NCBI GenBank assembly: GCA_021405325.1
Contig: QWII01000076.1
Location: 1-64,000 of the forward strand
Origin: Caldilinea sp. CFX5
GTDB lineage: Bacteria; Chloroflexota; Anaerolineae; Caldilineales; Caldilineaceae
Direction of reading: 5' to 3'
Length of the DNA stretch: 64,000 nucleotides
Positions within the stretch are counted from its first letter, which is position 1. Each line of letters starts with the position of its first letter. The notes under the pieces were generated by a model that searched no databases, was not told the origin of the DNA, and saw only the letters and a list, made by a program, of their open reading frames with translations. Shown one piece after another: positions 53,210 through 60,937 of the stretch. Both the position numbers and the translations under genes were made by a program.

Positions 53210-54532
53210 ATGAACCGCTTACCGCTTTTTAATCTGTTGGGCGTGCTCTTAGTCTTGTGGTTAGTGGCGCCGCCACCGCTGGCGCACGCTCAGAGCGCCC
53301 CCGTTTGCGCCGCGGACGCCGTCGTGCAACCGGGGGACACGTTGTCCGGCATAGCCGCCCGCTACTATGGCAACCTGGCCGCCTATCAACAGATTCTCAC
53401 CGCCACCAATGCGCGCGCCGCCACCGATTCCTCCTATGCTACCATTGCCAATGCCAATGCACTGGTGGTAGGGTGGAAGCTCTGCATCCCCGGCCCCCTC
53501 GGTGCCAGCCCGCCGACGACCCAGCCGGTCATCGCCAACGCCGCCACCCCGACGCCAGCCGGGCCAACACCGACGCGCACACCAATTGTCGCGCCGACCC
53601 CGCCGAAACTCGATCTGGCCCCCGCTGATATGCACCCATTGATGATCGAAGCCATGCGCCGCCAAAGCTATCCCGGTAGCCCCTTTGTGATCGAACAGAC
53701 GTTGGCGCCCGGCGCCAACTACAATCGCTACATTGTCTCTTACCTATCCGAAGGGTATAAGATTTTTGCGCTCTTGACTGTGCCGCAAGGGCAAAAACCG
53801 GCGACCGGTTGGCCGGTAGTCATCTTCAACCACGGCTATATTCCCCCCGAAATCTATCGCACGACCGAACGCTATATCGCCTATGTCGATGCCTTTGCCC
53901 GCAATGGTTATATTGTTGTCCGTTCGGACTACCGCGGCCACGGCTTTTCCGAAGGGGAACCGCTGGGCGGCTATGGCTCGCCGGCCTATACGGTGGATGT
54001 TCTGAACGCGGTGGCCGCCGTCAAGCAATATGCCGACGCCGACCCGAACCGCATTGGCATGTGGGGGCACTCGATGGGTGGTCATATCACCTTGCGGGTC
54101 ATGGTGGTGACAAAAGATATTAAAGTCGGCGTGATCTGGGCCGGTGTCGTGGCTTCGTACCCGGATCTGCTCTCCCGCTGGCGGCGGCAGCCCAGCACTT
54201 TCCAGCCTTCGCCCCGCATGCCCGAACGGGCGCGTCGCTGGCGACAAGAATTGACCGAAAAATATGGCACGCCTGAAGAAAACCCCGCGGTTTGGGCCGC
54301 CATCTCCCCCAATTCGTATGTGGCCGATCTCTCCGGCCCCATCCAATTGCATCACGGCACGGCGGACACCTCGGTGCCGCTGGAATTTTCCGATACCCTG
54401 AATGAACAGATCAAACTGGTAGGCGGCACCGTGGAATACTACACCTACCCCGGTGATGACCACAACCTCGCCGCCAATTTAGGTACGGCCCTGACGCGGT
54501 CTGTTGCGTTTTTTGATAAGTATCTCAAGTGA
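53210..54532 (+). CDS. Secreted LysM-domain alpha/beta hydrolase
   Basis: The 440-residue protein has a signal peptide ('LLGVLLVLWLVAPPPLAHA'), a LysM peptidoglycan-binding domain (about 30-90; 'VVQPGDTLSGIAARYYGN', 'VVGWKLCIPG'), a Pro/Thr linker and an alpha/beta-hydrolase domain from about 135. The nucleophile Ser is in 'GMWGHSMGGHI', the Asp in 'HGTADTSVPLEF' and the His in 'YPGDDHNLAANL'. 'DYRGHGFSEGEPLGGYG' is typical of S9-like peptidases/esterases. It would act at the cell wall on peptides or esters. Confidence 0.9.
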   Translation: MNRLPLFNLLGVLLVLWLVAPPPLAHAQSAPVCAADAVVQPGDTLSGIAARYYGNLAAYQQILTATNARAATDSSYATIANANALVVGWKLCIPGPLGASPPTTQPVIANAATPTPAGPTPTRTPIVAPTPPKLDLAPADMHPLMIEAMRRQSYPGSPFVIEQTLAPGANYNRYIVSYLSEGYKIFALLTVPQGQKPATGWPVVIFNHGYIPPEIYRTTERYIAYVDAFARNGYIVVRSDYRGHGFSEGEPLGGYGSPAYTVDVLNAVAAVKQYADADPNRIGMWGHSMGGHITLRVMVVTKDIKVGVIWAGVVASYPDLLSRWRRQPSTFQPSPRMPERARRWRQELTEKYGTPEENPAVWAAISPNSYVADLSGPIQLHHGTADTSVPLEFSDTLNEQIKLVGGTVEYYTYPGDDHNLAANLGTALTRSVAFFDKYLK

Positions 54533-54534
54533 TA

Positions 54535-54623
54535 GGTGGTAGACAGGTAGACAGGTAGACAGGTAGATACGTCCTATCCCCTGTGTACCTGTGTACCTGT
54601 GTACCTGTCTACCTATCTACCTA
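54535..54623. repeat. Octamer repeat hairpin (GGTAGACA / TGTGTACC units)
   Basis: Three GGTAGACA copies and one GGTAGATA (54538-54569) face about five inverted-type units (TGTGTACC, TGTCTACC, TATCTACC; 54582-54621). The right end runs up to the start region of the next gene. Confidence 0.88.
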
Positions 54624-54646
54624 TGATGAAGAAAGGGAGAACCCGC

Positions 54647-55612
54647 ATGAAAGAGACTCAAACCTTCCGCAAGTATCTCATTGAAGAATTCTACGATGAC
54701 TATCGGGAAGGCGAGATCAGCCGGCGCACCTTTATTCGCCGGGTGGCGTTTCTCACCGGCAGCATGGCCGCGACCATTGCCGCCATGTCAGCCGTCGGCT
54801 GCAAACCAATCGAACTGCCCGCCGCCACCGAACCGATGCCGACCAACACCCCCGCCGCCGAAGCGCGCCCTACCAGCGTCCCGCCGACCGATCCGCAAAG
54901 CCCGCTCTCGGTGTCGGAAGATGACCCGGATGTGGCCGCCAGCGATGTCACCTTCGCCAGCGGCAGCGATGAGATTATGGGCTATCTGGCCCGCCCGGCG
55001 GCGGAAGGCGTCTATCCGGCGATTATGGTCTGCCATGAAAACCGCGGCCTCAATCCCCATATCCGTGATGTCGCCCGTCGCTTTGCCAAGAATGGCTATG
55101 TGGCGCTGGCGCTCGATTTGCTTGCGCGCGAAGGCGGCACGGCGGCCCATGATCGCGATGCGGTGCCGGCCTTGCTGACCGACGCCGGCGCTGACCGCCA
55201 CGTTGGCGACTTTCTCGCCGCGGCGGATTATCTGCAAACGCTCGACTACGTCGATGGCGCGCGGCTGGGCATGATCGGCTTCTGCTTTGGCGGCGGCATC
55301 ACCTGGCGCGTCGCCACGGCGTTACCAACCTTGAAAGCAGCGGCGCCCTTCTATGGCCCGGCGCCGGAAGTGGATCAGGTGCCGAATATCAAGGCGGCGG
55401 TGTTGGGCGTCTATGCCGAACAAGATGAACGCATTAACGCCAACATCGGGCCGTTGCAAGACGCCCTGGAAGCCGCCGGCATCACCCACCAGATCAACAT
55501 CTACCCCGGCGTCAACCACGCTTTCCACAATGACACCGGCCAACGCTACAATGAGGAACAAGCGACCAAAGCCTGGGAAGATGCCCTGGCGTGGTTTGCG
55601 CAGTACATTTAG
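54647..55612 (+). CDS. Tat-exported dienelactone hydrolase family lipoprotein
   Basis: A 321-residue protein with a twin-arginine signal ('ISRRTFIRRVAFLTG') and a lipobox ending at Cys about 52 ('SAVGC'), so it is exported folded and membrane-anchored. The hydrolase domain has the DLH nucleophile Cys in 'IGFCFGGGITW', an Asp in 'YAEQDERINANIG' and the His in 'GVNHAFHNDTG'. DLH enzymes open lactone rings such as 4-carboxymethylenebut-2-en-4-olide, but extracytoplasmic forms act on unknown esters. The ATG at 54647 has GGGAG 7 bases upstream. Confidence 0.88.
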   Translation: MKETQTFRKYLIEEFYDDYREGEISRRTFIRRVAFLTGSMAATIAAMSAVGCKPIELPAATEPMPTNTPAAEARPTSVPPTDPQSPLSVSEDDPDVAASDVTFASGSDEIMGYLARPAAEGVYPAIMVCHENRGLNPHIRDVARRFAKNGYVALALDLLAREGGTAAHDRDAVPALLTDAGADRHVGDFLAAADYLQTLDYVDGARLGMIGFCFGGGITWRVATALPTLKAAAPFYGPAPEVDQVPNIKAAVLGVYAEQDERINANIGPLQDALEAAGITHQINIYPGVNHAFHNDTGQRYNEEQATKAWEDALAWFAQYI

Positions 55613-55615
55613 TTG

Positions 55616-55664
55616 GTTGGTTCGTCCGGTGGTTGAGCCTGTCGAAACCACCGGACGAACCAAC
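55616..55664 (+). repeat. Intergenic hairpin with conserved 11-nt loop (copy 3)
   Basis: Perfect 19-bp arms (55616-55634, 55646-55664) enclose GAGCCTGTCGA, identical to the loop at 52364. It starts 4 bases after the hydrolase stop and reaches the 3' end of the convergent SDR gene. Confidence 0.9.
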
Positions 55665-56443
55665 TACTCCGCCGTATACCCGCCATCGACCGGCCACGCC
55701 GCCGCGGTGACAAACGAAGCTTCATCCGAGGCCAGAAAGAGAATGACATTGGCGATCTCTTCCGGTTGGCCCATACGGCCCATCGGATGAAGCTGTTGCA
55801 TCGTTTCGCGAACGGCTGGGTTGCCGGTGACATTGGCCGTCAACGCCGTATAGACAAAACCGGGACAGACCGCATTGACCCGAATCCCTTCCCGCGCCAC
55901 CCGCACGCCTAGATCGCGCGTCAGTTGCACCACCGCCCCTTTGCTCTGGGGATAGGCGCTAAAGCCATCGGAAAAGGGCAACGCCGTCGGGTAGCCGACC
56001 AACCCCATGATCGAGGCCAAGTTCACAATCGAGCCGCCCCCGGTGCGCCGCATCGCTTCCACCGCCGCATGGCACATGAGCATCGTTCCTCTGGCATTGA
56101 CCGCCATCACCCTATCCCAGCGCGTCGCCAGCTCCGCCGCCGGATCGACGGTGCGCGGGGTGATGCCGGCGGAGTTGACCAGAATGTCGAGTCGGCCAAA
56201 GCGCGCCACCGTCTCGGCCACCACCCGCTCCGTATCAGCGACTTGCGTAACATCGCAAAGAAACGTAGTCAAGGTTTGTCCGGCTGCCTGCACACCCTCT
56301 GTCAATGCGTCTAGGGCCATCGGATTTACATCCACTGCCACCACCTGCGCCCCTTCCGCTGCAAAGCGCAGCACCGTCGCCCGCCCGATGCCGGAAGCAG
56401 CCCCCGTAATCAGTGCAATTTTATTTTTCAAACGATCAGCCAT
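55664..56443 (-). CDS. SDR oxidoreductase, FabG-like
   Basis: A 259-residue classical SDR: cofactor site 'LITGAASGIGRATVLRF', 'LVNSAGITP', catalytic Ser in 'IVNLASIMGL' and Tyr/Lys in 'YPQSKGAVVQL', plus the C-terminal 'NVILFLASDEASFVTAAAW'. Acidic Asp at the end of the second strand ('VVAVDVN') favours NAD over NADP. Substrate unknown. The ATG at 56443 is favoured by AGAGGA upstream; a longer frame adds 13 atypical residues. Confidence 0.9.
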   Translation of the reverse strand: MADRLKNKIALITGAASGIGRATVLRFAAEGAQVVAVDVNPMALDALTEGVQAAGQTLTTFLCDVTQVADTERVVAETVARFGRLDILVNSAGITPRTVDPAAELATRWDRVMAVNARGTMLMCHAAVEAMRRTGGGSIVNLASIMGLVGYPTALPFSDGFSAYPQSKGAVVQLTRDLGVRVAREGIRVNAVCPGFVYTALTANVTGNPAVRETMQQLHPMGRMGQPEEIANVILFLASDEASFVTAAAWPVDGGYTAE

Positions 56444-56652
56444 AAGAAGTCGTCCTCTGTTTATCCGCCTTGATCCGCCCAATCAGCCTAATCCGCGTTC
56501 TATTGAAAATTCGCTACTACACATACTGGAATTTTTGATCACAAGCCGTTTATCTCAATGGCAGCCAAAATTTACTTTCTTACAACCTGCGCCGGTTCCA
56601 TGCTAAACCCTGACTGCCGCCGGCGCAATGGATTCCCCGAAGGAGAAAGCTA

Positions 56653-58437
56653 ATGACCCTCGAAGCTGTAACCATGACGCCGCCTGCCACCAATGGCGCA
56701 ACCCACGAAGCGCCGACGGTGGTGGCGACCCTGTTGTCCGGCGCACCCGCCACGCTGGCGGCGCTCGCCAATCACCGTCTGGAATGCGCCGAATTCTGGC
56801 AGCAGTACCCGGCGGCCACCCAAACCCGCAATGGCGATGAGTCGGTGTACGCCGACCGCCGTGGCAACTACTCGAAAGGATTGCCCCACAATGAGCGTGG
56901 CCTGGTTGACGCCAACGCCTATATCGCGCTCTTCAACGCCGCTACCAGTGGCAACCCCGCCGATTTCGATGCCATTCCCATCGGCATGAGCGCCCCGCCG
57001 CCGTTCAGCGCCGCCACCCAAAACCGGCCACTGACCAGCCCCCAGGCCGGCTTCGCCGTGGAGATGATCGGCCCAGACCCGGCGCATCTGGCAATGGTCG
57101 CTCCGCCCAAGTTCAACAGTGTCAACCAGGTCGCTGAGGTGGCGGAAAATTACTGGATGGCGCTGGCGCGCGATGTCCACTTTGCCGATTTCCAGAACAA
57201 TGCCACGATTGCCGCCGCCGTAGCGGACTTTGAGCGCCCACTGAGTGGTGGCGGAAAATTGCGGGAAGCGCTCCACGATCGTGACAGCGCCATCGCCGGG
57301 CAAGCGACAACGCCGTCCACCATCTTCCGGGGCGTCTTTGTCGGTGAGCGCAAAGGCCCCTACCTCGCCCAGTTCTTCCTGCAAGATTGTTTTATCGGCG
57401 CCCAGCAGATCGACCAGCGCATGTACACTACCGCCGCCGGTGTGGATTACATGACCGACTTTGGCAAGTGGCTGGCCGTGCAGCGCGGGCTAAAGCAACC
57501 GGCGGATGTGCATGATTCCCAGGTGCGCTACATGCGCAATGGCCGCGATTTGGGGCAGTGGGTGCATGTCGATCAGCTCTACCAGGCCTATCTGCTGGCC
57601 GGGCTGATGTTGCTCGATAGCGGCGCCGCCGTCAGCGCCGGCAACCCCTATCGCAACTCGGCGAATCAGGCCGGTTTTGCCACCTTTGGCGGGCCGCATC
57701 TGCTCTCCCTGCTGACCGAAGTGGCGACCCGTGCGCTCAAGGCGGTCTGGTATCAAAAGTGGGCTGTCCACCGCCGCTTGCGCCCCGAAGCAATGGCCGG
57801 GCGCATTCATGTCAAGTATGTGGGCAATAGCGCCGGCACGAAGGTCAACTTTGATGTCCACCCGGCGATTGAACAGATCGACTTGCTCAACCACGTCTAT
57901 GCCAAGTATGGCAGCCTGCTCCTGCCCATGGCCTTCCCCGAAGGCTCACCGACCCATCCGGCCTATGGCGCCGGTCATGCCACGGTAGCGGGCGCGTGTA
58001 CGACGATCCTGAAAGCCTGGTTTGACGCAACGCAGCCCTTCAGCAGCCTGCGCCATGCCCGCACCGGCGCGTCGCTGCTGCCGGTGCAAGCGTCCGCTGA
58101 TGGCCTGTCGCTCCAGCCTTACACCGGCAGCGACGCGGCTATGCTGACCATTGAAGGGGAACTGAACAAGTTGGCCGGTAATGTCGCCGTCGGGCGCAAC
58201 TTTGCCGGCGTTCACTGGCGTTCCGACTATCGCGAATCGGTGCTGCTGGGCGAAAAGATCGCCATCGGCACGATGATGGACTACGTCGGCGTCTTCAATG
58301 AGCCGAATGTCCACTTCCAGTTCAACTCCTTCACCGGGCGCCCGGTGGTGGTGACCAATCATCAGGTGAACGTGGCCGGCGTGGATCGCATCCAGCAAGC
58401 GGACTCGTTCAGTGCTGAACTGGCTGTGCTAGATTAA
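56653..58437 (+). CDS. Vanadium-dependent haloperoxidase (algal bromoperoxidase type)
   Basis: A 594-residue protein of the vanadium haloperoxidase/PAP2 superfamily. The vanadate-binding set is present: Lys and Arg in 'YQKWAVHRRLRPEA', 'THPAYGAGHATVAGAC' with the catalytic His, and Arg/His in 'VGRNFAGVHWRSDYRES'. Length and these long-form motifs match the algal-type bromoperoxidases more than the small bacterial acid phosphatases. It would oxidise halide with hydrogen peroxide to hypohalous acid. There is no signal peptide. GGAG lies 8 bases before the ATG; a strong hairpin follows the gene. Confidence 0.88.
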   Translation: MTLEAVTMTPPATNGATHEAPTVVATLLSGAPATLAALANHRLECAEFWQQYPAATQTRNGDESVYADRRGNYSKGLPHNERGLVDANAYIALFNAATSGNPADFDAIPIGMSAPPPFSAATQNRPLTSPQAGFAVEMIGPDPAHLAMVAPPKFNSVNQVAEVAENYWMALARDVHFADFQNNATIAAAVADFERPLSGGGKLREALHDRDSAIAGQATTPSTIFRGVFVGERKGPYLAQFFLQDCFIGAQQIDQRMYTTAAGVDYMTDFGKWLAVQRGLKQPADVHDSQVRYMRNGRDLGQWVHVDQLYQAYLLAGLMLLDSGAAVSAGNPYRNSANQAGFATFGGPHLLSLLTEVATRALKAVWYQKWAVHRRLRPEAMAGRIHVKYVGNSAGTKVNFDVHPAIEQIDLLNHVYAKYGSLLLPMAFPEGSPTHPAYGAGHATVAGACTTILKAWFDATQPFSSLRHARTGASLLPVQASADGLSLQPYTGSDAAMLTIEGELNKLAGNVAVGRNFAGVHWRSDYRESVLLGEKIAIGTMMDYVGVFNEPNVHFQFNSFTGRPVVVTNHQVNVAGVDRIQQADSFSAELAVLD

Positions 58438-58480
58438 CGGACAAGCGGTTTGTCGGTGTGGGTTGCAACCGCATTGACCG

Positions 58481-58546
58481 CCGAGGCGTAGGCCCGCCCC
58501 GTGCCGGCCCTGTGTTGACCCGGCACGGGGCGGGCCTACGCCTCGG
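58481..58546. terminator. 27-bp GC-rich hairpin
   Basis: Perfect arms 58481-58507 and 58520-58546 with a 12-base loop lie between the convergent haloperoxidase and ppk2 genes. Confidence 0.8.
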
Positions 58547-58556
58547 CAGTGGAAGG

Positions 58557-59657
58557 CTAAAAGAATTGGTCGAGCGTCATTTCGCTTTGTTCCAAGACCT
58601 TGGACGCCGACCCCACCAGCAAGGGATCGGGGCTACAGGCGACCTCCGGGTTTTTGTCCGGGTAGTCGAGCTTGGACAAGAAATGGCGCATACAGTTGAG
58701 GCGCGCTCGCTTCTTGTCATCCGACTTGATCACCGTCCAGGGCGCATCGCCGGTGTCGGTGTGGAAGAACATCGCCTTTTTGGCTGACGTGTAGGCATCC
58801 CACATATCCAGCGACTTGATGTCAATGGGCGTGAGCTTCCAATGTTTCAGTGGATCGTCGCGGCGAGAGATAAAGCGGCGGCGCTGCTCGTCCCGGCTGA
58901 CGGAAAACCAATATTTGAAGAGATGGATGCCGCTGTTGACCAACATCCGTTCAAATTGCGGCACCTGACGCAAAAATTCCAGATACTCTTGCGGCGTACA
59001 GAAGCCCATTACCCGCTCGACGCCGGCCCGGTTATACCAGGAGCGGTCGAAAAAGACCATTTCACCGGCAGTGGGCAAGTGGGTAATGTAGCGTTGGAAG
59101 TACCACTGGCCGCGTTCCAAATCCGATGGCTTTTCTAGGGCAACGACGCGCGCCCCGCGCGGGTTGAGATGTTCCATAAAGCGTTTGATCGTCCCCCCTT
59201 TGCCGGCGGCGTCGCGTCCTTCAAAGAGGATCATGATCTTCTGCCCCTTCTGCTTGACCCAGCTTTGCACTTTCAAGAGTTCGATCTGCAACTCATGTTT
59301 GATCGCCTCATACTCTTTGCGCTTCATGCGGGTGCGATAGGGATAGTCCGCCGGCAGTTCGGCTTCGGTGCTGTCTTCCCAAGTGCCGTGGGGCGCCGTG
59401 GCGACTTCGGTTGCGACCTCGCCGTGGCTAATCGCCAGGATCTCGGCGGCGGCGATTGCCCGTTGCTCCGGTGAGCTGTGACTTTCATAGACCAGGGGTT
59501 CCCCCAAGGTTTCGACAAGGTCGTCGTCGTCATCATCGCGGGGGGTGACAACTTGCAACGAAACGGTCGGCTGGGTAAGGGCGACTTCCTCGTCGCTGGC
59601 AAAGGTCGTCACGCCGTTACCCGATGAATCTGGGCTCAATTGTTTCCGTTTTGCCAT
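58557..59657 (-). CDS. ppk2: Polyphosphate kinase 2
   Basis: A 366-residue PPK2. The first 100 residues are variable and acidic ('RDDDDDDLVETLGEPL'); the kinase domain has Walker A 'FEGRDAAGKGGTIKRFM', 'NPRGARVVALEKPSDLERGQ', Walker B 'FFDRSWYNRAGVERVMGF' and the lid Arg residues in 'RDEQRRRFISRRDDPLKHWK'. PPK2 transfers phosphate between polyphosphate and nucleotides, usually to make GTP or ATP from NDP. The ATG at 59657 is set by a GAGGTG box; the longer frame would add unlikely residues. Confidence 0.93.
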   Translation of the reverse strand: MAKRKQLSPDSSGNGVTTFASDEEVALTQPTVSLQVVTPRDDDDDDLVETLGEPLVYESHSSPEQRAIAAAEILAISHGEVATEVATAPHGTWEDSTEAELPADYPYRTRMKRKEYEAIKHELQIELLKVQSWVKQKGQKIMILFEGRDAAGKGGTIKRFMEHLNPRGARVVALEKPSDLERGQWYFQRYITHLPTAGEMVFFDRSWYNRAGVERVMGFCTPQEYLEFLRQVPQFERMLVNSGIHLFKYWFSVSRDEQRRRFISRRDDPLKHWKLTPIDIKSLDMWDAYTSAKKAMFFHTDTGDAPWTVIKSDDKKRARLNCMRHFLSKLDYPDKNPEVACSPDPLLVGSASKVLEQSEMTLDQFF

Positions 59658-59860
59658 GAGTACACCTCTTTGTGAAAATGTCAGTAGTCCGCAGTCGGTC
59701 CCAGAGGGAACCCAGTCGCGTAGTCCAGAGTCGGCCCATGCCAATCCCGGCCACATTGCGGTCTACTGAATGTGGAATGCAACAATGCACCCAATGGGCG
59801 CCTGGGGGAGGAACGAATGGTTCCGTAGCAAGGCGCCCGCTGGACGCGTTGTTGTTTGGT

Positions 59861-60748
59861 TTACTGATGATTCTTCAGCGGGTTGGTCAACGTGCCAAGC
59901 CCTTCGATCTCCACTGAAACGACATCGCCCTCTTTCATAAAGACGGGCGGTTTGCGGGCAAAGCCAACCCCTTCGGGCGTGCCGGTGAGGATCACATCGC
60001 CGACTTCCAGCGTGCAGATGCGGGCGAGATCGGCAATGCTGACGGCGACGCTAAAGATCATATCTTTGGTGTTGCCGTCCTGCATGAGTTGGCCGTTGAG
60101 ATAGGTGCGCAGGCGCAGGTTTTGCACATCGGCGATCTCATCCTTGGTCACCAGCGCCGGGCCGAGGGGGCCAAAGGTATCGACCATCTTGCCGGCGGTG
60201 AATTGGGTGGTGCGGCGTTGCCAGTCGCGGGCGCTCACGTCGTTGGCGACAGCATAGCCGGCCACGTAGTCGAGCGCTTCTGCGGCGGTGACAAATTTAC
60301 AAGTCTTGCCGATGATGACGGCCAGTTCCCCCTCATAATCGACCTTGCTGGTGCCGGGCGGAATGATGACCGGCTGCTGATGACCGGTGAGTGAGGTGTG
60401 AGTCTTGTGGAACCACATGGGAAATTCGGGAACCTCGGCGCCCCCTTCCTTGGCATGTTCGGCATAGTTGCGCCCCATGGCAATCACCTTGCCGGGGCGG
60501 ACGACCGGCGGCAGGAAGGTGACGGCCGCGGCAGTGATGGCGTGAGCGCCGCGCTGTTGAGCGTGCGCCAGGGCGGCGCGCGCTTGGGCCATGCCCGCTT
60601 CACCGGCGGTGAGCAGGGCAATCATGTCCGCTGGAAAGGCGTTGCCATTGCCCGCCGCCGCATGAGCCGCCGCCAGATCGATGACTTGATCGCCGACAAG
60701 GGCGCCCACTTTGGTCGCACCGTTGAATTGATAGGTCACTAAGTTCAT
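59861..60748 (-). CDS. Fumarylacetoacetate hydrolase (FAH) family protein
   Basis: A 295-residue FAH-fold enzyme. 'IAMGRNYAEHAKE' starts the core; the metal ligands are the Glu pair in 'VDYEGELAVIIG' and Asp in 'YAVANDVSARDWQ', with 'ILTGTPEGVGFARKPP' and 'GDVVSVEIEGLGTL' at the end. This family includes acylpyruvases, 2-hydroxyhepta-dienedioate isomerases and oxaloacetate decarboxylases; the precise activity cannot be told. It is transcribed with or after the acetoacetyl-CoA synthetase gene upstream on the same strand. Confidence 0.9.
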   Translation of the reverse strand: MNLVTYQFNGATKVGALVGDQVIDLAAAHAAAGNGNAFPADMIALLTAGEAGMAQARAALAHAQQRGAHAITAAAVTFLPPVVRPGKVIAMGRNYAEHAKEGGAEVPEFPMWFHKTHTSLTGHQQPVIIPPGTSKVDYEGELAVIIGKTCKFVTAAEALDYVAGYAVANDVSARDWQRRTTQFTAGKMVDTFGPLGPALVTKDEIADVQNLRLRTYLNGQLMQDGNTKDMIFSVAVSIADLARICTLEVGDVILTGTPEGVGFARKPPVFMKEGDVVSVEIEGLGTLTNPLKNHQ

Positions 60749-60807
60749 GGTACTCTCGTTTGCTTTCTAAGGTTAAATATGTTTGATGAATTTTGGGAGG
60801 GTGGGGG

Positions 60808-60937
60808 CGCGCTGTCAGCGGATTCGGGGAGCAGATTGAGCGGATTAAGCCAGGGAATCCGTTCTACGTTTGATGCTGAAGAACGGATTCCCAACTACAA
60901 TCTGTTCAATTCGTTCCCCGAATCCGCTGACAGCGCG
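60808..60937 (-). repeat. 130-nt nested inverted repeat
   Basis: Outer arms 60808-60830 and 60915-60937 are perfect 23-bp complements. Inside are CAGATTG/CAATCTG (60832 / 60898) and GGGAATCCGTTC/GAACGGATTCCC (60853-60864 / 60881-60892), so the whole segment folds into one long hairpin directly after the acetoacetyl-CoA synthetase stop. Confidence 0.85.
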
